Counted from the first letter of the stretch, positions 42,927 to 54,173 are shown. The stretch: DNA of 64,000 nucleotides from an uncultured Actinomycetes bacterium (GCA_903875425.1 CAIQWC010000012.1:62001-126000); one strand, 5' to 3'. The notes: generated by a model from the letters alone, not told the origin. Translations and numbers: made by a program.

Positions 42927-43867
42927 TTGATTCCATCCGTTTGAGTGTCAACGCACTCGAACTGGCAGACTCCGACGTCCTCGATCTCAAGATTGTTGAC
43001 ACGACCCTACGTGAATTTTCCGACGCTTTCGAGGTCTTTCGACCCTATCGAGACCAACGCAAACTCACGATGTTCGGATCGGCACGAACGCCGCCGGACG
43101 ATCCTATCTACGCCATGGCGCGTGAATTAGGGCAGCGCATCGCCGATGAGGGCTGGATGGTGGTTACCGGGGCTGGACCGGGCATCATGCAGGCGGGAAC
43201 CGAAGGAGCCGGGAGGGCGCGAGCCTTTGGCGTCAATATCGTGCTCCCCCATGAGCAGGGAGCCAATCCTGTTATTGCTAACGACCCCAAGTTGGTCGAG
43301 ATGCGGTATTTCTTTACCCGAAAGGTTGCCTTGATTCGTGAATCGCACGCCTATGCGGTACTTCCAGGCGGGTTTGGCACGCTCGACGAGATCTACGAAC
43401 TCTTAACGCTGCTTCAAACCGGTAAAGCAAACCCCGCCCCAGTGCTGTTAGTGGAACGAGCCGGTGATGATTACTGGCAGCAATGGGAGCATTTTCTTGA
43501 AAATACGGCCATGGCGCGAGGCTACGTTTCCGACGATGATCGATCGCTCTATCGGGTCGTCACCGGTGTCGATGAAGCGATGGATGAGATTCGCACCTTC
43601 TACAGTAATTATCGATCGATCCGTTTCTTTGGCGAAGTACTGGTGATCAGACTCAACCGCGAACCGACTGCCGCACAGCTAGGGTCGCTTAACGAAAGGT
43701 TTAACGACATCGTGGTAGCAGACACGATCCAGTCCTGTGCGGCGCGCGAAGACGAGATCAGCGAAGATGATGATGTTTCGGCCGCGAGAATTTCTTTTCG
43801 CTACAATCGGGTTGACTTTGGTCGGCTCCGCCAGCTCATTAACGAGCTCAATGCGTTCCCTGACTAG
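42890..43867 (+). CDS. LOG-family protein (TIGR00730-like, long form)
   Basis: 325 residues. The family releases bases from nucleoside monophosphates (cytokinin-type phosphoribohydrolase). GSARTP, VVTGAGPGIMQAGTEGA, RKVALIRESHAYAVLPGGFGTLDEIYE (PGGxGTxxE) are complete. N- and C-terminal extensions (1-60 and about 250-325) make it longer than plant-type LOGs (about 200). It starts inside fbiC, overlapping 37 bases. The stop TAG forms CTAG with the stop of the opposing gene. Confidence 0.85.
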   Translation: MAESRSRRQQQLIDSIRLSVNALELADSDVLDLKIVDTTLREFSDAFEVFRPYRDQRKLTMFGSARTPPDDPIYAMARELGQRIADEGWMVVTGAGPGIMQAGTEGAGRARAFGVNIVLPHEQGANPVIANDPKLVEMRYFFTRKVALIRESHAYAVLPGGFGTLDEIYELLTLLQTGKANPAPVLLVERAGDDYWQQWEHFLENTAMARGYVSDDDRSLYRVVTGVDEAMDEIRTFYSNYRSIRFFGEVLVIRLNREPTAAQLGSLNERFNDIVVADTIQSCAAREDEISEDDDVSAARISFRYNRVDFGRLRQLINELNAFPD

Positions 43868-44076
43868 TCGGAGAGATCGACCCCTTCGATAAGGTGAATA
43901 GCCTTTTCAATACTCCGTCGGGCTCTGGTCAGCACCTTTTCCTGAGCTGCTTGGGGTGAGGACTTAGGATCGGGCTGATTCAAGGCTGATCGCAAGAGAT
44001 CCATAGCCTGATCGGCCACAAGGTCAGCGGATTCACGGAGTTTCACGACTGCCTCGTCGAGTGAATCTTGGCTCAT
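43864..44076 (-). CDS. Small unknown helical protein (70 aa)
   Basis: Charged, fully helical by pattern (heptad-like spacing), no cysteines and no membrane segment. The ATG overlaps the stop of the acyl-CoA ligase gene (ATGA), so it is made from the same transcript. The end of the protein, HLIEGVDLSD, is reached exactly where the convergent LOG gene ends. Function unknown; the coupling is the main support for it being real. Confidence 0.6.
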   Translation of the reverse strand: MSQDSLDEAVVKLRESADLVADQAMDLLRSALNQPDPKSSPQAAQEKVLTRARRSIEKAIHLIEGVDLSD

Positions 44077-45704
44077 AGAGAACCTTCTTCGAACATGGTG
44101 ACGGTCAGTTCTCCGCGCTCGTGCATGGCGCGAATAACCTTCTTGTCGAATTTTCCAACGGAGGTCTTAGGTATTACTTCCATTTCACACCACCGCTCCG
44201 GTAGCCACCAATGGGCAATCAGGGGCGCTATGAACTCCCGTAACTCGGCGAAAGGAACTTGGCTGTTCGGAGCGTAGACGACGCAGACGAGGGGCCGTTC
44301 GAACCAACGCTCGTCAGGTACCGCAACGACACAGGCTTCGAATACTCCGGGGTGACTCATCACGACATTTTCTATTTCCACCGATGAAATCCATTCGCCG
44401 CCCGATTTTATGACATCTTTAGTTCTATCGGTGATTGCCATGTAGCCGCGAGCGTCCAGGGTGCCGACATCGCCTGTTTTGAGCCAGCCATCGTGGAAGC
44501 TAGCAAGATCCTCATCGCGGTAGTAGCTCGCCGTAACCCATGGGCCACGGACCTCAAATTCTCCGACGCTCACGCCATCAGGGTCGAGCACGTCGCCGCC
44601 TGGGCTCACGACCCGTACCTCGACGCCTGGGACCACGCGACCGGCTTTGAGTCGGTAGTCCGTCACGTCACCCTTGCTGCGATGCGCTGGCGGAATTGCT
44701 ACGGCAGCCAAGGGGCTCGTTTCCGTCATGCCCCAACCTTGCGTGATGGTGATCCCATGACGCTGCTCAAACTCAGTGATGAGAGTTTCGGGCACCGAGG
44801 AACCTCCAGCAATAACCGATCGAAGTGACGACAGATCTACGTCGTGACTCGAAGACCACGCCAGTAAACTATTCCAAATCGTTGGTACGCCACAAGAAAT
44901 GCTTGGTCGCGTGTCCCCAATAATCCGCGCGAGAGCCTCGCCCGTCAGGTATTGCTGCGGCATCACAATGTCGGCGCCTACCATCCAAGCGCTGTACGGC
45001 GTACCCCATGCATTGGCATGGAACATAGGAACGACGATGAGAATACGGTCTTGCTCTGAGATGCCGAGCGATCCCGATGCCGTTTCGGCCAGTGAGTGGA
45101 GATAGGTTGATCGATGCGAATACACGACGCCCTTGGGATTACCGGTAGTACCACTCGTGTAACACATAGCAGCGGCTGTATCTTCTTCAAACGTCGGCCA
45201 TTCGAAGGAATCCTCGGCCGAGGCAAGAAGATCCTCGTATCGAACAACGTGACCAGGAAGTACTGATGCATCACCGTCACCAGCCACAATAAAAAGCTTT
45301 ACCGTGGTCAACTGATCGGTAACTCGCCCTAGGAGCTCAACGATCACGTCATCAACGATGATGACCGAATCCTCAGCGTGGTTGATGACGTACGCCAGTT
45401 GCTCGGGAAAGAGCCGAACATTAAGGGTATGCAACACGGCGCCCATTGATGGAATGGCTAAGTAGGCTTCTAAGTGGGTTTGGTTGTTCCAAAGAAATGT
45501 GCCGACGCGGTCCCCCGAAGAAACCCCATGGGCCTTTAGGCCTGACGCGAGTCGTGTGGCTCGCTGAGCCACCTCTGCATAGGTAGATTCCGTGTAGTGG
45601 TCAGCGAAGACCGTAATTACCTTTGAATCAGCGCAATAGGCTTCACCGCGGCGCATGATGTCGCGCACAAGCAAGGGTCTTGGCTGCATGGTACTCGTCA
45701 GCAT
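44073..45704 (-). CDS. Acyl-CoA ligase (AMP-binding, long-chain/medium-chain fatty acid type)
   Basis: Activates a carboxylic acid with ATP and CoA. 543 residues. The P-loop YTSGTTGNPKGVVYSHRS, GWGMTETSPLA, the hinge GWLKTGDVG and the C-terminal KTSVGKFDKKVIR catalytic lysine are present. The gate region (FHANAWGTPYSAW) resembles FadD/AlkK-like ligases. ATG 45704 has AGGGGGAAC just upstream. No beta-oxidation gene is beside it, so the substrate is open. Confidence 0.88.
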   Translation of the reverse strand: MLTSTMQPRPLLVRDIMRRGEAYCADSKVITVFADHYTESTYAEVAQRATRLASGLKAHGVSSGDRVGTFLWNNQTHLEAYLAIPSMGAVLHTLNVRLFPEQLAYVINHAEDSVIIVDDVIVELLGRVTDQLTTVKLFIVAGDGDASVLPGHVVRYEDLLASAEDSFEWPTFEEDTAAAMCYTSGTTGNPKGVVYSHRSTYLHSLAETASGSLGISEQDRILIVVPMFHANAWGTPYSAWMVGADIVMPQQYLTGEALARIIGDTRPSISCGVPTIWNSLLAWSSSHDVDLSSLRSVIAGGSSVPETLITEFEQRHGITITQGWGMTETSPLAAVAIPPAHRSKGDVTDYRLKAGRVVPGVEVRVVSPGGDVLDPDGVSVGEFEVRGPWVTASYYRDEDLASFHDGWLKTGDVGTLDARGYMAITDRTKDVIKSGGEWISSVEIENVVMSHPGVFEACVVAVPDERWFERPLVCVVYAPNSQVPFAELREFIAPLIAHWWLPERWCEMEVIPKTSVGKFDKKVIRAMHERGELTVTMFEEGSL

Positions 45705-45759
45705 GTGTTCCCCCTGGCAATCGTGCTTAGAACCTGAGACTAGCGCCGAGTATCTCCAG

Positions 45760-47256
45760 CTAGCGAATTGCTACTTGACCCGGAACAACCGGACTTGGTA
45801 AATCGCTCTCGCCCATGAGAAACGTGTCTACTGACCGAGCGGCGGAGCGACCCTCCGCGATGGCCCAGACAATCAGACTCTGGCCCCTCGTGGCGTCTCC
45901 GCACACAAAGACCCCCGGCTTCGACGTCGCCCATGACTCATCGGCTTCGATCGTGCCGTGTTGGGTGAGCGTTAATCCAGCCGCCACCGTAGTGGTCTCA
46001 GGACCGCTAAAGCCAAGTGCCAACAAGACCAAATCAGCTTTTAATTCGAAAGCAGATCCTGGTACCGCCTCGAAATTCATCCGACCATCACCGGCGTCCA
46101 CCATTTCGACGCGTTGGCCTCGAAGAGCGCTCACTCGCCCATCACTACCCACGAATTCCGTCGTAGTCACCGAATAGAGCCGTTCTCCGCCTTCCTCATG
46201 GGCCGAGGAGGTCCGAAAGATCATGGGCCACGTAGGCCAAGGATTAGCGCTAGAACGAGTTTCGGGTGGCTGCGGCATGATTTCGAGCTGTGTCACTGAC
46301 AACGCGCCTTGGCGATGCGCTGTGCCAAGACAGTCGGCGCCGGTGTCTCCGCCTCCGATGATCACGACATGGGCGTCCTTGGCATCAATCGGGTGCTTCG
46401 GCAGGAGCGAACCTTGGACCATATTGGCTGGCTTGAGATACTCCATCGCCGGATAGATGCCAGCGAGGTCACGACCCGGGATGGTCAGGTCTCGAGGGAT
46501 TGTGGAACCGATAGCCAACACAATGGCATCAAATTCTGACTCCAGTTCAGCGAGAGACACCGATACGCACTCCGATGAGCGAGATCCCATTCGAAGCCCT
46601 AGTCCTCCCACTTCGACACTACAACGAAATTCAATTCCCTCTTCGTCGAGCTGAGCTAAACGACGATCGAGAATGGATTTTTCCATCTTGAATTCCGGAA
46701 TACCGAAGCGAAGCAGGCCCCCAGGTTGCTCGCCCCGTTCGAAGACCACAACTCTGTGACCGGCACGCCCGAGTTGTTGAGCAACGGCAAGTCCGGCGGG
46801 TCCAGATCCGACCACAGCTACTGCCTTACCCGTTGAGCGAGAGGCTCGCAGGGGCCGCACCAAGCCATCGTTCCATGCGCGCTCCGCTATTTCATACTCA
46901 GTTCGTTCAATCGCTACGGGTTGCTGGGAGATACCAAGTACGCAGGATCCTTCGCAGGGTGCCGGACAAAGGCGCCCAGTAAATTCTGGAAAGTTATTCG
47001 TAGAATGCAGACGCTCGGCCGCCTCAGCCCAATCACCTCGAAAGACGAGATCGTTGAACTCGGGAATTAAGTTGCCCAAGGGACAACCTTCGTGACAGAA
47101 GGGAATACCGCAGTCCATACAACGAGCCGCTTGGTTTTTGCTCTCATCTTCTTCGAAGGGCTCGTAAACCTCACGCCAGTCACGCAGTCGCACGGGGACC
47201 GGGCGCCGACGAGGACCAGTTCGGTCAAATTCCAAGAATCCAGTTGGTTTAGCCAC
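45760..47256 (-). CDS. gltD: Glutamate synthase (NADPH) small chain
   Basis: Feeds electrons from NADPH to the GltB large subunit. About 498 residues. N-terminal Fe-S cysteines lie in [17 protein letters not shown] and [12 protein letters not shown]; the FAD site [15 protein letters not shown] and NADPH site [10 protein letters not shown] follow. GTG 47256 begins [12 protein letters not shown]; the frame continues ten codons further upstream. It overlaps the end of gltB by eight bases, so translation is coupled. Confidence 0.94.
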   Translation of the reverse strand: MAKPTGFLEFDRTGPRRRPVPVRLRDWREVYEPFEEDESKNQAARCMDCGIPFCHEGCPLGNLIPEFNDLVFRGDWAEAAERLHSTNNFPEFTGRLCPAPCEGSCVLGISQQPVAIERTEYEIAERAWNDGLVRPLRASRSTGKAVAVVGSGPAGLAVAQQLGRAGHRVVVFERGEQPGGLLRFGIPEFKMEKSILDRRLAQLDEEGIEFRCSVEVGGLGLRMGSRSSECVSVSLAELESEFDAIVLAIGSTIPRDLTIPGRDLAGIYPAMEYLKPANMVQGSLLPKHPIDAKDAHVVIIGGGDTGADCLGTAHRQGALSVTQLEIMPQPPETRSSANPWPTWPMIFRTSSAHEEGGERLYSVTTTEFVGSDGRVSALRGQRVEMVDAGDGRMNFEAVPGSAFELKADLVLLALGFSGPETTTVAAGLTLTQHGTIEADESWATSKPGVFVCGDATRGQSLIVWAIAEGRSAARSVDTFLMGESDLPSPVVPGQVAIR

Positions 47257-50200
47257 GAGCACTCTCCATAATGACGTGATCCACATCTAATCCCTCAGTA
47301 ATTGCTCGCTGAGTTGCTTCGAGAACGCGACGGTAATCTCGAGGCATCACCTTAATTATGTTCGAAAAGGTCGATTCCTTGTCACGCAATAGTGACGCGG
47401 CCCGTGGAGACTTCGTTACTGCGACGTAATCTTCGAGCAGGGGAACGAGCCAAGCAATGTCGCTCTCGTCGAGAACTTCGAGCTCGACCATCTCCGGGTT
47501 AACCCTTTGTCCAAGCTCGCAATCGGGGTCCCATACGTAGGCGATACCACCAGACATACCCGCGCCGAAGTTACGGCCTGTTTCTCCGAGCACCACCACA
47601 CGCCCACCCGTCATGTACTCGCACGCGTGGTCGCCGACACCCTCAACCACGGCGGTGGCACCCGAGTTGCGGACGCAGAATCGCTCCCCTACTTTGCCGC
47701 GCAAGAAGATCTCTCCGGAGGTAGCACCGTAGCCAATGACGTTACCCGCGATGATCTGTTCGTGAGATTCAAAAGTGGCTGACTCACTCGGTCGAACGAT
47801 GATGCGGCCACCCGAAATACCCTTACCGACATAATCGTTAGCATCGCCAATCAATTCAAGGGTTAAGCCTCGAGGAATGAAGGCTCCAAAGCTCTGACCA
47901 GCCGTACCTTCAAAGACCAAGGAGACGGTACCGGGCTCGAGACCCGCTCCGCCGAAACGTTTGGTGATCTCGAAGCCAGCCAAGGTACCTACCGTTCGAT
48001 CACGATTCGAAATACGAGTTGCAGCCTCGAAGGGAGTTCCCTCGTCGAGTGCGCGACGGAGATCCTCTAGGTAAACCTGATCAAGGGACTCGTCGAGGCC
48101 GTGATCTTGCGATTCGGTGCATCGACGGGATCCAGCACCCTCGGGAACAGCGAAGATGGGAGTGAGATCGAGGCCCTGGGCTTTAGCGTGATTGATAGCG
48201 TCGCGCGCATCGAGCAGCTCCGCGTGACCGATGGCTTCATCAAGGCTGCGAAGACCAAGCGACGCTAGTAATTCCCGAACTTCTTGAGCGATGTACTCAA
48301 AAAAGGTCTCCACAAACTCCGGCGTGCCGCTGTAACGCTCGCGCAGCGTCGGGTTTTGGGTAGCGATGCCTACCGGGCAGGTGTCAAGGTGGCACACGCG
48401 CATCATGATGCAGCCAGAGACAACGAGAGGAGCGGAAGCAAAGCCGTACTCTTCGGCACCAAGGAGCGCGGCGACGATGACATCTCTTCCTGTTTTGAGT
48501 TGGCCGTCGACTTGGACCACGATACGGTCTCGTAAACCGTTAAGCAGCAGGGTCTGCTGCGTCTCAGCGAGTCCTAACTCCCAGGGTCCGCCTGCATGTT
48601 TGAGGGAGGTCAAGGGTGCAGCGCCGGTGCCACCGTCCGATCCAGAAATCAAAACTACGTCCGAATGAGCTTTCGTAACGCCCGCGGCTACTGTGCCCAC
48701 TCCGATTTCCGAAACAAGTTTGACGTGCACCCGTGCTTGGGGATTAGCACTCTTGAGGTCGTGGATGAGCTGGGCAATATCCTCGATGGAATAAATATCG
48801 TGGTGTGGCGGAGGTGATATCAGGCCAACACCGGGTGTCGAATGGCGCGTTTGGGCGATCGTGGGCGTTACCTTGTGGCCGGGAAGTTGACCTCCCTCAC
48901 CAGGTTTGGCGCCTTGAGCAATTTTAATCTGCAAATCGTCGGCGTTGACGAGATACTCACTGGTTACTCCAAATCGACCAGACGCCACTTGCTTGATCGC
49001 CGATCTACGTGAATCACCGTTGACGTCAGGTGTGAAACGTGTCGGGTCTTCTCCGCCTTCCCCGGTATTGGAGCGACCGCCTAGGCGGTTCATCGCAATC
49101 GCGAGCGTCTCATGTGCCTCAGCCGAGATTGAGCCATACGACATCGCGCCAGTGTTGAAGCGCTTAACGATTTCCGAAATCGGTTCCACCTCGTCGACGG
49201 GAATAGGAGTGACCGCTTCTTCGTTAAACCTAAAGAGTCCCCGCAGGGTCGATAGTGCTGTCGCTTGATCATTAACGAGCGACGTGTACTCCTTGAAAAT
49301 CTCGTATCGCTTAGAACGAGTAGCGTGCTGAAGCTTATAAACCGTCTTGGGATTGAATAGGTGTATTTCACCCTCACGGCGCCACTGGTAGTCGCCACCG
49401 ACTTCGAGTTCGCGATGAGCCAGCTCGCTAGGACGGCCCGGTTGCGACTTGGCGTGCCGGGTAAGTACCTCATTGGCGATATCGCTTAGCCCTACCCCTT
49501 CGATTCGACTGTCGGTCCCGGTGAAATAGGTGTCGGTGACTTCCTTCGCAATACCAACGGCCTCGAATAGTTGGGCACCGGTATAAGACGAAATCGTCGA
49601 GACGCCCATTTTGGACATGACTTTCAAGACGCCTTTGGCGGCTGCCTTGATGTAGTTGGCATGCGCCTGGCGCTGGGAGATGCCAGAAATCTGACCCTCT
49701 GCAAGCATGTCATCGATAGTGTCGAGTGCGAGATAGGGATTTACCGCTGCGGCGCCGAAACCGATGAGCAGTGCCATGTGGTGAACCTCTCGAGCATCCC
49801 CGGCTTCGACAATGAGTCCCACCTTGGTTCTCGTCTTTTCGGCCACCAAGTGTTGGTGAACGGCTGCCGTTAGCAGCAACGAGGGGATGGGAGCTAATTC
49901 GTCCGAAGAGTTACGATCGGAAAGAACAATGACATTGGCTCCGCCCTGAATGGCTTGTGAAATTGCTTCGCAACACGAGGTAATCGCACGCGCAAGGGAC
50001 TCACCGGAGTCCTCACCATCTGAGGGGACCCGGAACAGTCCATCGACGGCGAAGGCCTTGAAGCCAGGTGTCTCCCCGTATTCGTTGACATAGAGCAGTT
50101 TGGCTAACTCATCGCGATCGATAATGGGACTGGGAATCACAATCTGCGCACAACTACTTGGATCGGCCGACAGTAAGTTTCCCTCCGGGCCGACCACGCT

Positions 50201-51799
50201 ACCGAGCGCCGTGACTAGTTCTTCACGAATGGCATCAAGTGGCGGATTAGTCACCTGTGCGAACATCTGGCTGAAGTAATCGAAGAGCAAGCGCGGTCGT
50301 TCCGAAAGCACTGCTACGGGTGTATCAGAGCCCATCGAGCCAATGGCTTCGGCCCCAGTGGAGGCCATGGGACCGATGATGACGCGCAAATCCTCAGCGC
50401 TATACCCAAAGAGCCTCTGATGACGAACAACACTGGAATGTTGGGGCGTCAACATATGGCGCTCGGGTAAATTATCGAGATTCACGAGATTGTCTTGAAG
50501 CCACGCACCGTAGGGTTGCTCATTGGCTAGTGCGTCCTTGATTTCGCGATCATCAATGATGCGACCGGCCTTCGTGTCGACCAAAAACATCTTTCCTGGC
50601 TCTAGCCGACCCTTCGCCACCACCTTCGCGGGATCAATATCTAGAACACCAACTTCCGAGGCAAAAATAACTCGATCGTCATCGGTCACCCAATAACGAG
50701 CAGGGCGCAAACCGTTACGGTCGAGGACCGCTCCAACCACCTCCCCGTCAGTAAAGGCAACGTCAGCCGGTCCGTCCCAAGGTTCCATGAGAGATGCATG
50801 AAACTTATAAAAGTCGCGTCGAGCACTATCCATGTGCTCGTGACGCTCCCATGCCTCTGGGATCATCATCAAGACGGCGTGGGGCAAACTCCGACCACCG
50901 AGGTGTAAGAGTTCTAGTACCTCGTCGAAAGATGCCGAGTCCGAAGCACCTGGCTCACAGATAGGGAAAATCCGAGCGATGTCTCCGGGAATGGCATCGC
51001 TCGCCAAGAGCGCTTCTCGAGCACGCATCCAATTTCGGTTTCCCTTGATGGTGTTGAATTCACCGTTGTGGGCGATGAGCCGGAACGGGTGGGCCAGAGC
51101 CCATGAGGGAAACGTATTGGTCGAGAATCGCGAATGAACCATGCAGATGGCCGACTCAAATCGCTCATCGTGGAGGTCCGGGAAGTAATGGCGAAGCTGA
51201 CTCGAGGTCAACATTCCCTTATAAACAATGGTTCGGGAGGATAGAGACGCCACGTAGGTGTCGGTAATTTCGTGCTCAATGCGCTTGCGAAAGGGGTATA
51301 CACGTCGATCGAGATCGATACCGCGGAGTTGATCGGCCGTCACGAAGAGCTGAATCATGGTCGGCTCGGCAGATTTGGCACCGTGACCGAGACCTTCGTT
51401 ATTGGTAACTAGGTCTCGCCACCACAGAATGGTCACGCCCTCTTGGTCGGCGATCGCCTCCACGCCGGCCTTGACGGCGGCGAGCGCGGCATGGTCTCGA
51501 GGAGCAAACATGATACCGGCGGCGTATGCGCCCGATATGGGAAGTTCGACGGGTGAGATCGCTCTGAAGAACGCGTCTGGAATCTGCGTCAAGATGCCAG
51601 CACCATCGCCGGTAGAAGGTTCAGAGCCCGATGCACCACGATGTTCGAGGTTTTCGAGGATAGTCAGAGCATCTTCCACATAGGCATGCGACGCAACACC
51701 CCGAATATTGGCGATCATGCCCACGCCACAGGCATCATGCTCATAGCCTGCCCTATAAAGGGTGCCGTTAGCTGCCTCGGGGCCCAGGGGGATGGCCAT
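47249..51799 (-). CDS. gltB: Glutamate synthase large chain
   Basis: Makes two glutamates from glutamine and 2-oxoglutarate. 1516 residues. A short propeptide ends before Cys24 in [10 protein letters not shown], the amidotransferase nucleophile. The central domain, FMN-binding synthase domain ([14 protein letters not shown]) and the 3Fe-4S motif [15 protein letters not shown] follow, then the C-terminal beta-helix of GXXGXXXG repeats ([20 protein letters not shown]). ATG 51799 has GGAG eight bases upstream. With gltD it forms the ammonium assimilation unit. Confidence 0.97.
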   Translation of the reverse strand: MAIPLGPEAANGTLYRAGYEHDACGVGMIANIRGVASHAYVEDALTILENLEHRGASGSEPSTGDGAGILTQIPDAFFRAISPVELPISGAYAAGIMFAPRDHAALAAVKAGVEAIADQEGVTILWWRDLVTNNEGLGHGAKSAEPTMIQLFVTADQLRGIDLDRRVYPFRKRIEHEITDTYVASLSSRTIVYKGMLTSSQLRHYFPDLHDERFESAICMVHSRFSTNTFPSWALAHPFRLIAHNGEFNTIKGNRNWMRAREALLASDAIPGDIARIFPICEPGASDSASFDEVLELLHLGGRSLPHAVLMMIPEAWERHEHMDSARRDFYKFHASLMEPWDGPADVAFTDGEVVGAVLDRNGLRPARYWVTDDDRVIFASEVGVLDIDPAKVVAKGRLEPGKMFLVDTKAGRIIDDREIKDALANEQPYGAWLQDNLVNLDNLPERHMLTPQHSSVVRHQRLFGYSAEDLRVIIGPMASTGAEAIGSMGSDTPVAVLSERPRLLFDYFSQMFAQVTNPPLDAIREELVTALGSVVGPEGNLLSADPSSCAQIVIPSPIIDRDELAKLLYVNEYGETPGFKAFAVDGLFRVPSDGEDSGESLARAITSCCEAISQAIQGGANVIVLSDRNSSDELAPIPSLLLTAAVHQHLVAEKTRTKVGLIVEAGDAREVHHMALLIGFGAAAVNPYLALDTIDDMLAEGQISGISQRQAHANYIKAAAKGVLKVMSKMGVSTISSYTGAQLFEAVGIAKEVTDTYFTGTDSRIEGVGLSDIANEVLTRHAKSQPGRPSELAHRELEVGGDYQWRREGEIHLFNPKTVYKLQHATRSKRYEIFKEYTSLVNDQATALSTLRGLFRFNEEAVTPIPVDEVEPISEIVKRFNTGAMSYGSISAEAHETLAIAMNRLGGRSNTGEGGEDPTRFTPDVNGDSRRSAIKQVASGRFGVTSEYLVNADDLQIKIAQGAKPGEGGQLPGHKVTPTIAQTRHSTPGVGLISPPPHHDIYSIEDIAQLIHDLKSANPQARVHVKLVSEIGVGTVAAGVTKAHSDVVLISGSDGGTGAAPLTSLKHAGGPWELGLAETQQTLLLNGLRDRIVVQVDGQLKTGRDVIVAALLGAEEYGFASAPLVVSGCIMMRVCHLDTCPVGIATQNPTLRERYSGTPEFVETFFEYIAQEVRELLASLGLRSLDEAIGHAELLDARDAINHAKAQGLDLTPIFAVPEGAGSRRCTESQDHGLDESLDQVYLEDLRRALDEGTPFEAATRISNRDRTVGTLAGFEITKRFGGAGLEPGTVSLVFEGTAGQSFGAFIPRGLTLELIGDANDYVGKGISGGRIIVRPSESATFESHEQIIAGNVIGYGATSGEIFLRGKVGERFCVRNSGATAVVEGVGDHACEYMTGGRVVVLGETGRNFGAGMSGGIAYVWDPDCELGQRVNPEMVELEVLDESDIAWLVPLLEDYVAVTKSPRAASLLRDKESTFSNIIKVMPRDYRRVLEATQRAITEGLDVDHVIMESARG

Positions 51800-51911
51800 A
51801 CCAGTAGTCTCCTCGTCGTCCTAGATAACGGGACGACGTTGGCCCGATGTAGTCGCAATATGTTAGCAGTGTGAGTTTCATTCGTTCCACGCCCATGCAG
51901 GAAGGCCAATC

Positions 51912-53018
51912 ATGAGTCCACGGAGGGTTTTGATTGTCGGTGGCGGCCTTGTTGGCCTGAGCTGTGCCTACGAATTAGTCACTCGGGGAGTCACGGTAAC
52001 GCTCGTCGATCCCGCGCCCGCCCTTGGGGCGACTCGAGCCGCGGCTGGAATGCTCGGCGCAGTATCGGAGACACACTTTGGGGAGACGGATCACGCTCCC
52101 CTACTGCTAAGCGCTGCGGCAGCTTGGCCCGCGTTTGCCGCCGCGATCGTTGCAGCATCAGGTATCGATATTGCCTTCCATGCAAGCGGAACGCTGCTGT
52201 GTGGCGTGACGCAAAGCGACAGGGTTGAAATGGATCGACTGGCGGCCCTTCACCTAAACCTTGGTCTCGAGACTCGCGAGGTGAATCGCAGCGAATTGCG
52301 CACCATAGAGCCCTCCCTCTCTGCTCGTATCACCCGAGCTCATCTTGTTTCCTCCGACCACCAAGTTGATGGTCGGGCAACGGCGGCAGCGCTTCAGGCC
52401 ATTGTGCGTCGACTCGGTGCATGTTTCGTACCGCAAAGCGTGATCTCCATTGCGCCCCAGCCATCGGGTGTCACCGTTACCGACAACGTGGGCCACACCT
52501 ACGAGGTGGACCACGTGGTCGTAGCCGCAGGATCGAAGGTCAATAGCATTGAAGGCTTGAACCGTGACCTCGTTCCGAAGGTGAGGCCCGTAAAGGGAGA
52601 AATTCTTAGGCTCTTTGATCCACAGCGAAGTCTGCGCCACGTGATTCGGGCCATGGTTGCCGGGCGTAGCGTCTACCTCGTGCCTCGACCGAACGGCGAA
52701 GTCGTCCTCGGGGCTACGAGCTTTGAGAATAGTGACGATGAAACCGTTCGCGCGGTGGCCGTGTTCGAACTGCTCTCAGATGCTCGAAGTGTTTTTCCCG
52801 GTCTTGACGAGCTGTCATTTATGGAGGCCAGTGCGGGACTGCGTCCTGCGCGAGACTCGGGAAATCCCTTCATTGCTAGAGATGGGGATCGCATCACGGT
52901 CTTAGGCGGTCACAACAGAAATGGAATCCTTCTCTCCCCCATCACTGCAGCGGTGGCGGCGGGCTTAATTCTCGAGGGAGCACATCCTCAGGCAGATCTC
53001 TTTGAGGTGTTGACATGA
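51912..53018 (+). CDS. thiO: Glycine oxidase ThiO (FAD-dependent)
   Basis: Makes dehydroglycine for the thiazole of thiamine. 368 residues, with the FAD site VLIVGGGLVGLSCAYEL and the AATRAAAGMLG-type segment; the C-terminal part has GLRPARDSGNPFI and GHNRNGILLSP, both conserved in the DAAO/ThiO family. AGGAAGG lies seven bases before ATG 51912. It diverges from gltB over 112 bases. No TPP riboswitch sequence is visible upstream. Confidence 0.9.
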   Translation: MSPRRVLIVGGGLVGLSCAYELVTRGVTVTLVDPAPALGATRAAAGMLGAVSETHFGETDHAPLLLSAAAAWPAFAAAIVAASGIDIAFHASGTLLCGVTQSDRVEMDRLAALHLNLGLETREVNRSELRTIEPSLSARITRAHLVSSDHQVDGRATAAALQAIVRRLGACFVPQSVISIAPQPSGVTVTDNVGHTYEVDHVVVAAGSKVNSIEGLNRDLVPKVRPVKGEILRLFDPQRSLRHVIRAMVAGRSVYLVPRPNGEVVLGATSFENSDDETVRAVAVFELLSDARSVFPGLDELSFMEASAGLRPARDSGNPFIARDGDRITVLGGHNRNGILLSPITAAVAAGLILEGAHPQADLFEVLT

Positions 53019-53224
53019 GCAGTCTCAGCATTACGGTGAATGGAGAGCCCAAGACCGTAGACCCCGGTACCACAGTTGAAGCGCTCGTTGACGCGTATTC
53101 ACCGACTCGCAAGGGTGTCGCAGTGGCCATACATCGAGCTATTGTGCCGAAGTCGCTCTGGCGTGAGACGCTAGTGGAGCCAGGATTCGTGATAGAGATC
53201 GTCGCAGCCGCAGCGGGCGGGTAA
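53015..53224 (+). CDS. thiS: Sulfur carrier protein ThiS
   Basis: A ubiquitin-fold protein whose C-terminal thiocarboxylate donates sulfur to the thiazole. 69 residues ending AAAAGG, the required Gly-Gly. Its ATG overlaps the thiO stop (ATGA). The gene order thiO-thiS is usual, but thiG, which should follow, is absent here. Confidence 0.93.
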   Translation: MSSLSITVNGEPKTVDPGTTVEALVDAYSPTRKGVAVAIHRAIVPKSLWRETLVEPGFVIEIVAAAAGG

Positions 53225-53234
53225 AGGAGTAGCA

Positions 53235-53396
53235 ATGACATCTTCAGTAGAAAGCCTGATCGAAGCCCTTGACGCAAGGATTCTTGACGCCATCGAGAAA
53301 CGAGCAACCGGCGAGACCATTGTCGATCTCTGTGAAGCCCGCGCTTGGCTCACGAATCCTGCTCAAGCCCACAGCGCACAAGGTCGCCAGTCGTAG
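53235..53396 (+). CDS. Small gene after thiS (53 aa), unknown
   Basis: 53 residues: begins MTSSVESLIEALDARILDAI, then EKRATGETIVDLCEARAWL and a short polar tail. A strong AAAGGAG sits five to six bases before ATG 53235, which lies ten bases after the thiS stop. The first 40 residues form an amphipathic helix pair by pattern, with one cysteine. I recognise no family. Its place after thiS and before a tRNA suggests that it is the last gene of the thi unit. Confidence 0.6.
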   Translation: MTSSVESLIEALDARILDAIEKRATGETIVDLCEARAWLTNPAQAHSAQGRQS

Positions 53397-53442
53397 CCTC
53401 AGTCTCGATGCTGCCCCAATACGTCCTAGACTAAATGTGTTG

Positions 53443-53520
53443 CGGGCTGTGGCGCAGCTTGGTTAGCGCGCTTGACTGGGGGTCAAGAGGTCCCGGGTTC
53501 AAATCCCGGCAGCCCGACCA
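53443..53520 (+). tRNA. tRNA-Pro (anticodon GGG)
   Basis: A complete cloverleaf: the acceptor stem CGGGCTG pairs with CAGCCCG, the D-stem GCGC/GCGC, the anticodon stem CTTGA/TCAAG with loop CTGGGGG (anticodon 53478-53480 GGG), and the T-stem CCGGG/CCCGG with loop TTCAAAT. The discriminator is A at 53517 and CCA is encoded at 53518-53520. It reads CCC/CCU proline codons. Confidence 0.97.
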
Positions 53521-53648
53521 TTTCTTAATTAAATGATGCGGCGGCCCACGTCGCAGGTGATAGCCGGGGCGTCTCGGTGGCGCGGGCCTACCCCCGCCGC
53601 AAGCGCGGAGCCGCTTCGACGAGGGGCGTAGCTAACGGCGAGGCGGAC

Positions 53649-54167
53649 TCAATCGAGACGCTTGAGCGTGTCGCGGTATCGCTTGGCATTCGCTACATAC
53701 CAAGCCGCACCTTGTTCAATGTGCTCACGGTTATTAAAGCCTTCTTTGATCTTCGCTGGGATCCCCAGCGCCATGGCGTTATCGGGAACTACCATGTCGT
53801 TCGTCACCACCGCGTTCGCCCCAACAATGGACCACTGCCCCACGTGGGCGCGATGGAGCACGACTGATCCTGAGCCGACGAGAGCGTTGTCGTGGACGAT
53901 GCATCCCTCGAGATGGGCGATGTGGCCAACGATGCAGCCAGAGCCAACCCTTGTGTGACTATCTGGCACGGTATGGACGACCGTTCCATCTTGAATTGAG
54001 GTTCGCTCGCCGATGGTGATGGATCCGTGATCACCGCGAAGTACGGCCCCCGGCCAGATACTCGAAAAAGCTCCGATGGTGACATCGCCAATGACCACTG
54101 CGTCTGGATGGACGAAGGCATCAGGGTGAATGGTGGGAGACACGTCGTTGAGCGAATAGATAGCCAT
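53649..54167 (-). CDS. Gamma-carbonic anhydrase-like hexapeptide protein
   Basis: 172 residues of left-handed beta-helix. HPDAVVIGDVTIGAFSSIWPGAVLRGD is the family signature; candidate zinc histidines are in TVVHT and VGHIAHLEG (the three-His pattern of gamma-CA/CaiE/YrdA). The second and third histidines five residues apart are as in Cam. CO2 hydration is likely but not certain, since many YrdA/PaaY-type members lack activity. It has its own leaderless-type -10. Confidence 0.87.
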   Translation of the reverse strand: MAIYSLNDVSPTIHPDAFVHPDAVVIGDVTIGAFSSIWPGAVLRGDHGSITIGERTSIQDGTVVHTVPDSHTRVGSGCIVGHIAHLEGCIVHDNALVGSGSVVLHRAHVGQWSIVGANAVVTNDMVVPDNAMALGIPAKIKEGFNNREHIEQGAAWYVANAKRYRDTLKRLD

Positions 54168-54173
54168 GGACTC

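Noticed and set aside
51800-51911. TPP riboswitch before thiO
   Set aside because: The conserved CTGAGA and downstream riboswitch blocks are not present in the 112-base gap.
53521-53648. Possible gene or second RNA after tRNA-Pro
   Set aside because: The GC-rich stretch has no consistent frame with a start signal and no cloverleaf.
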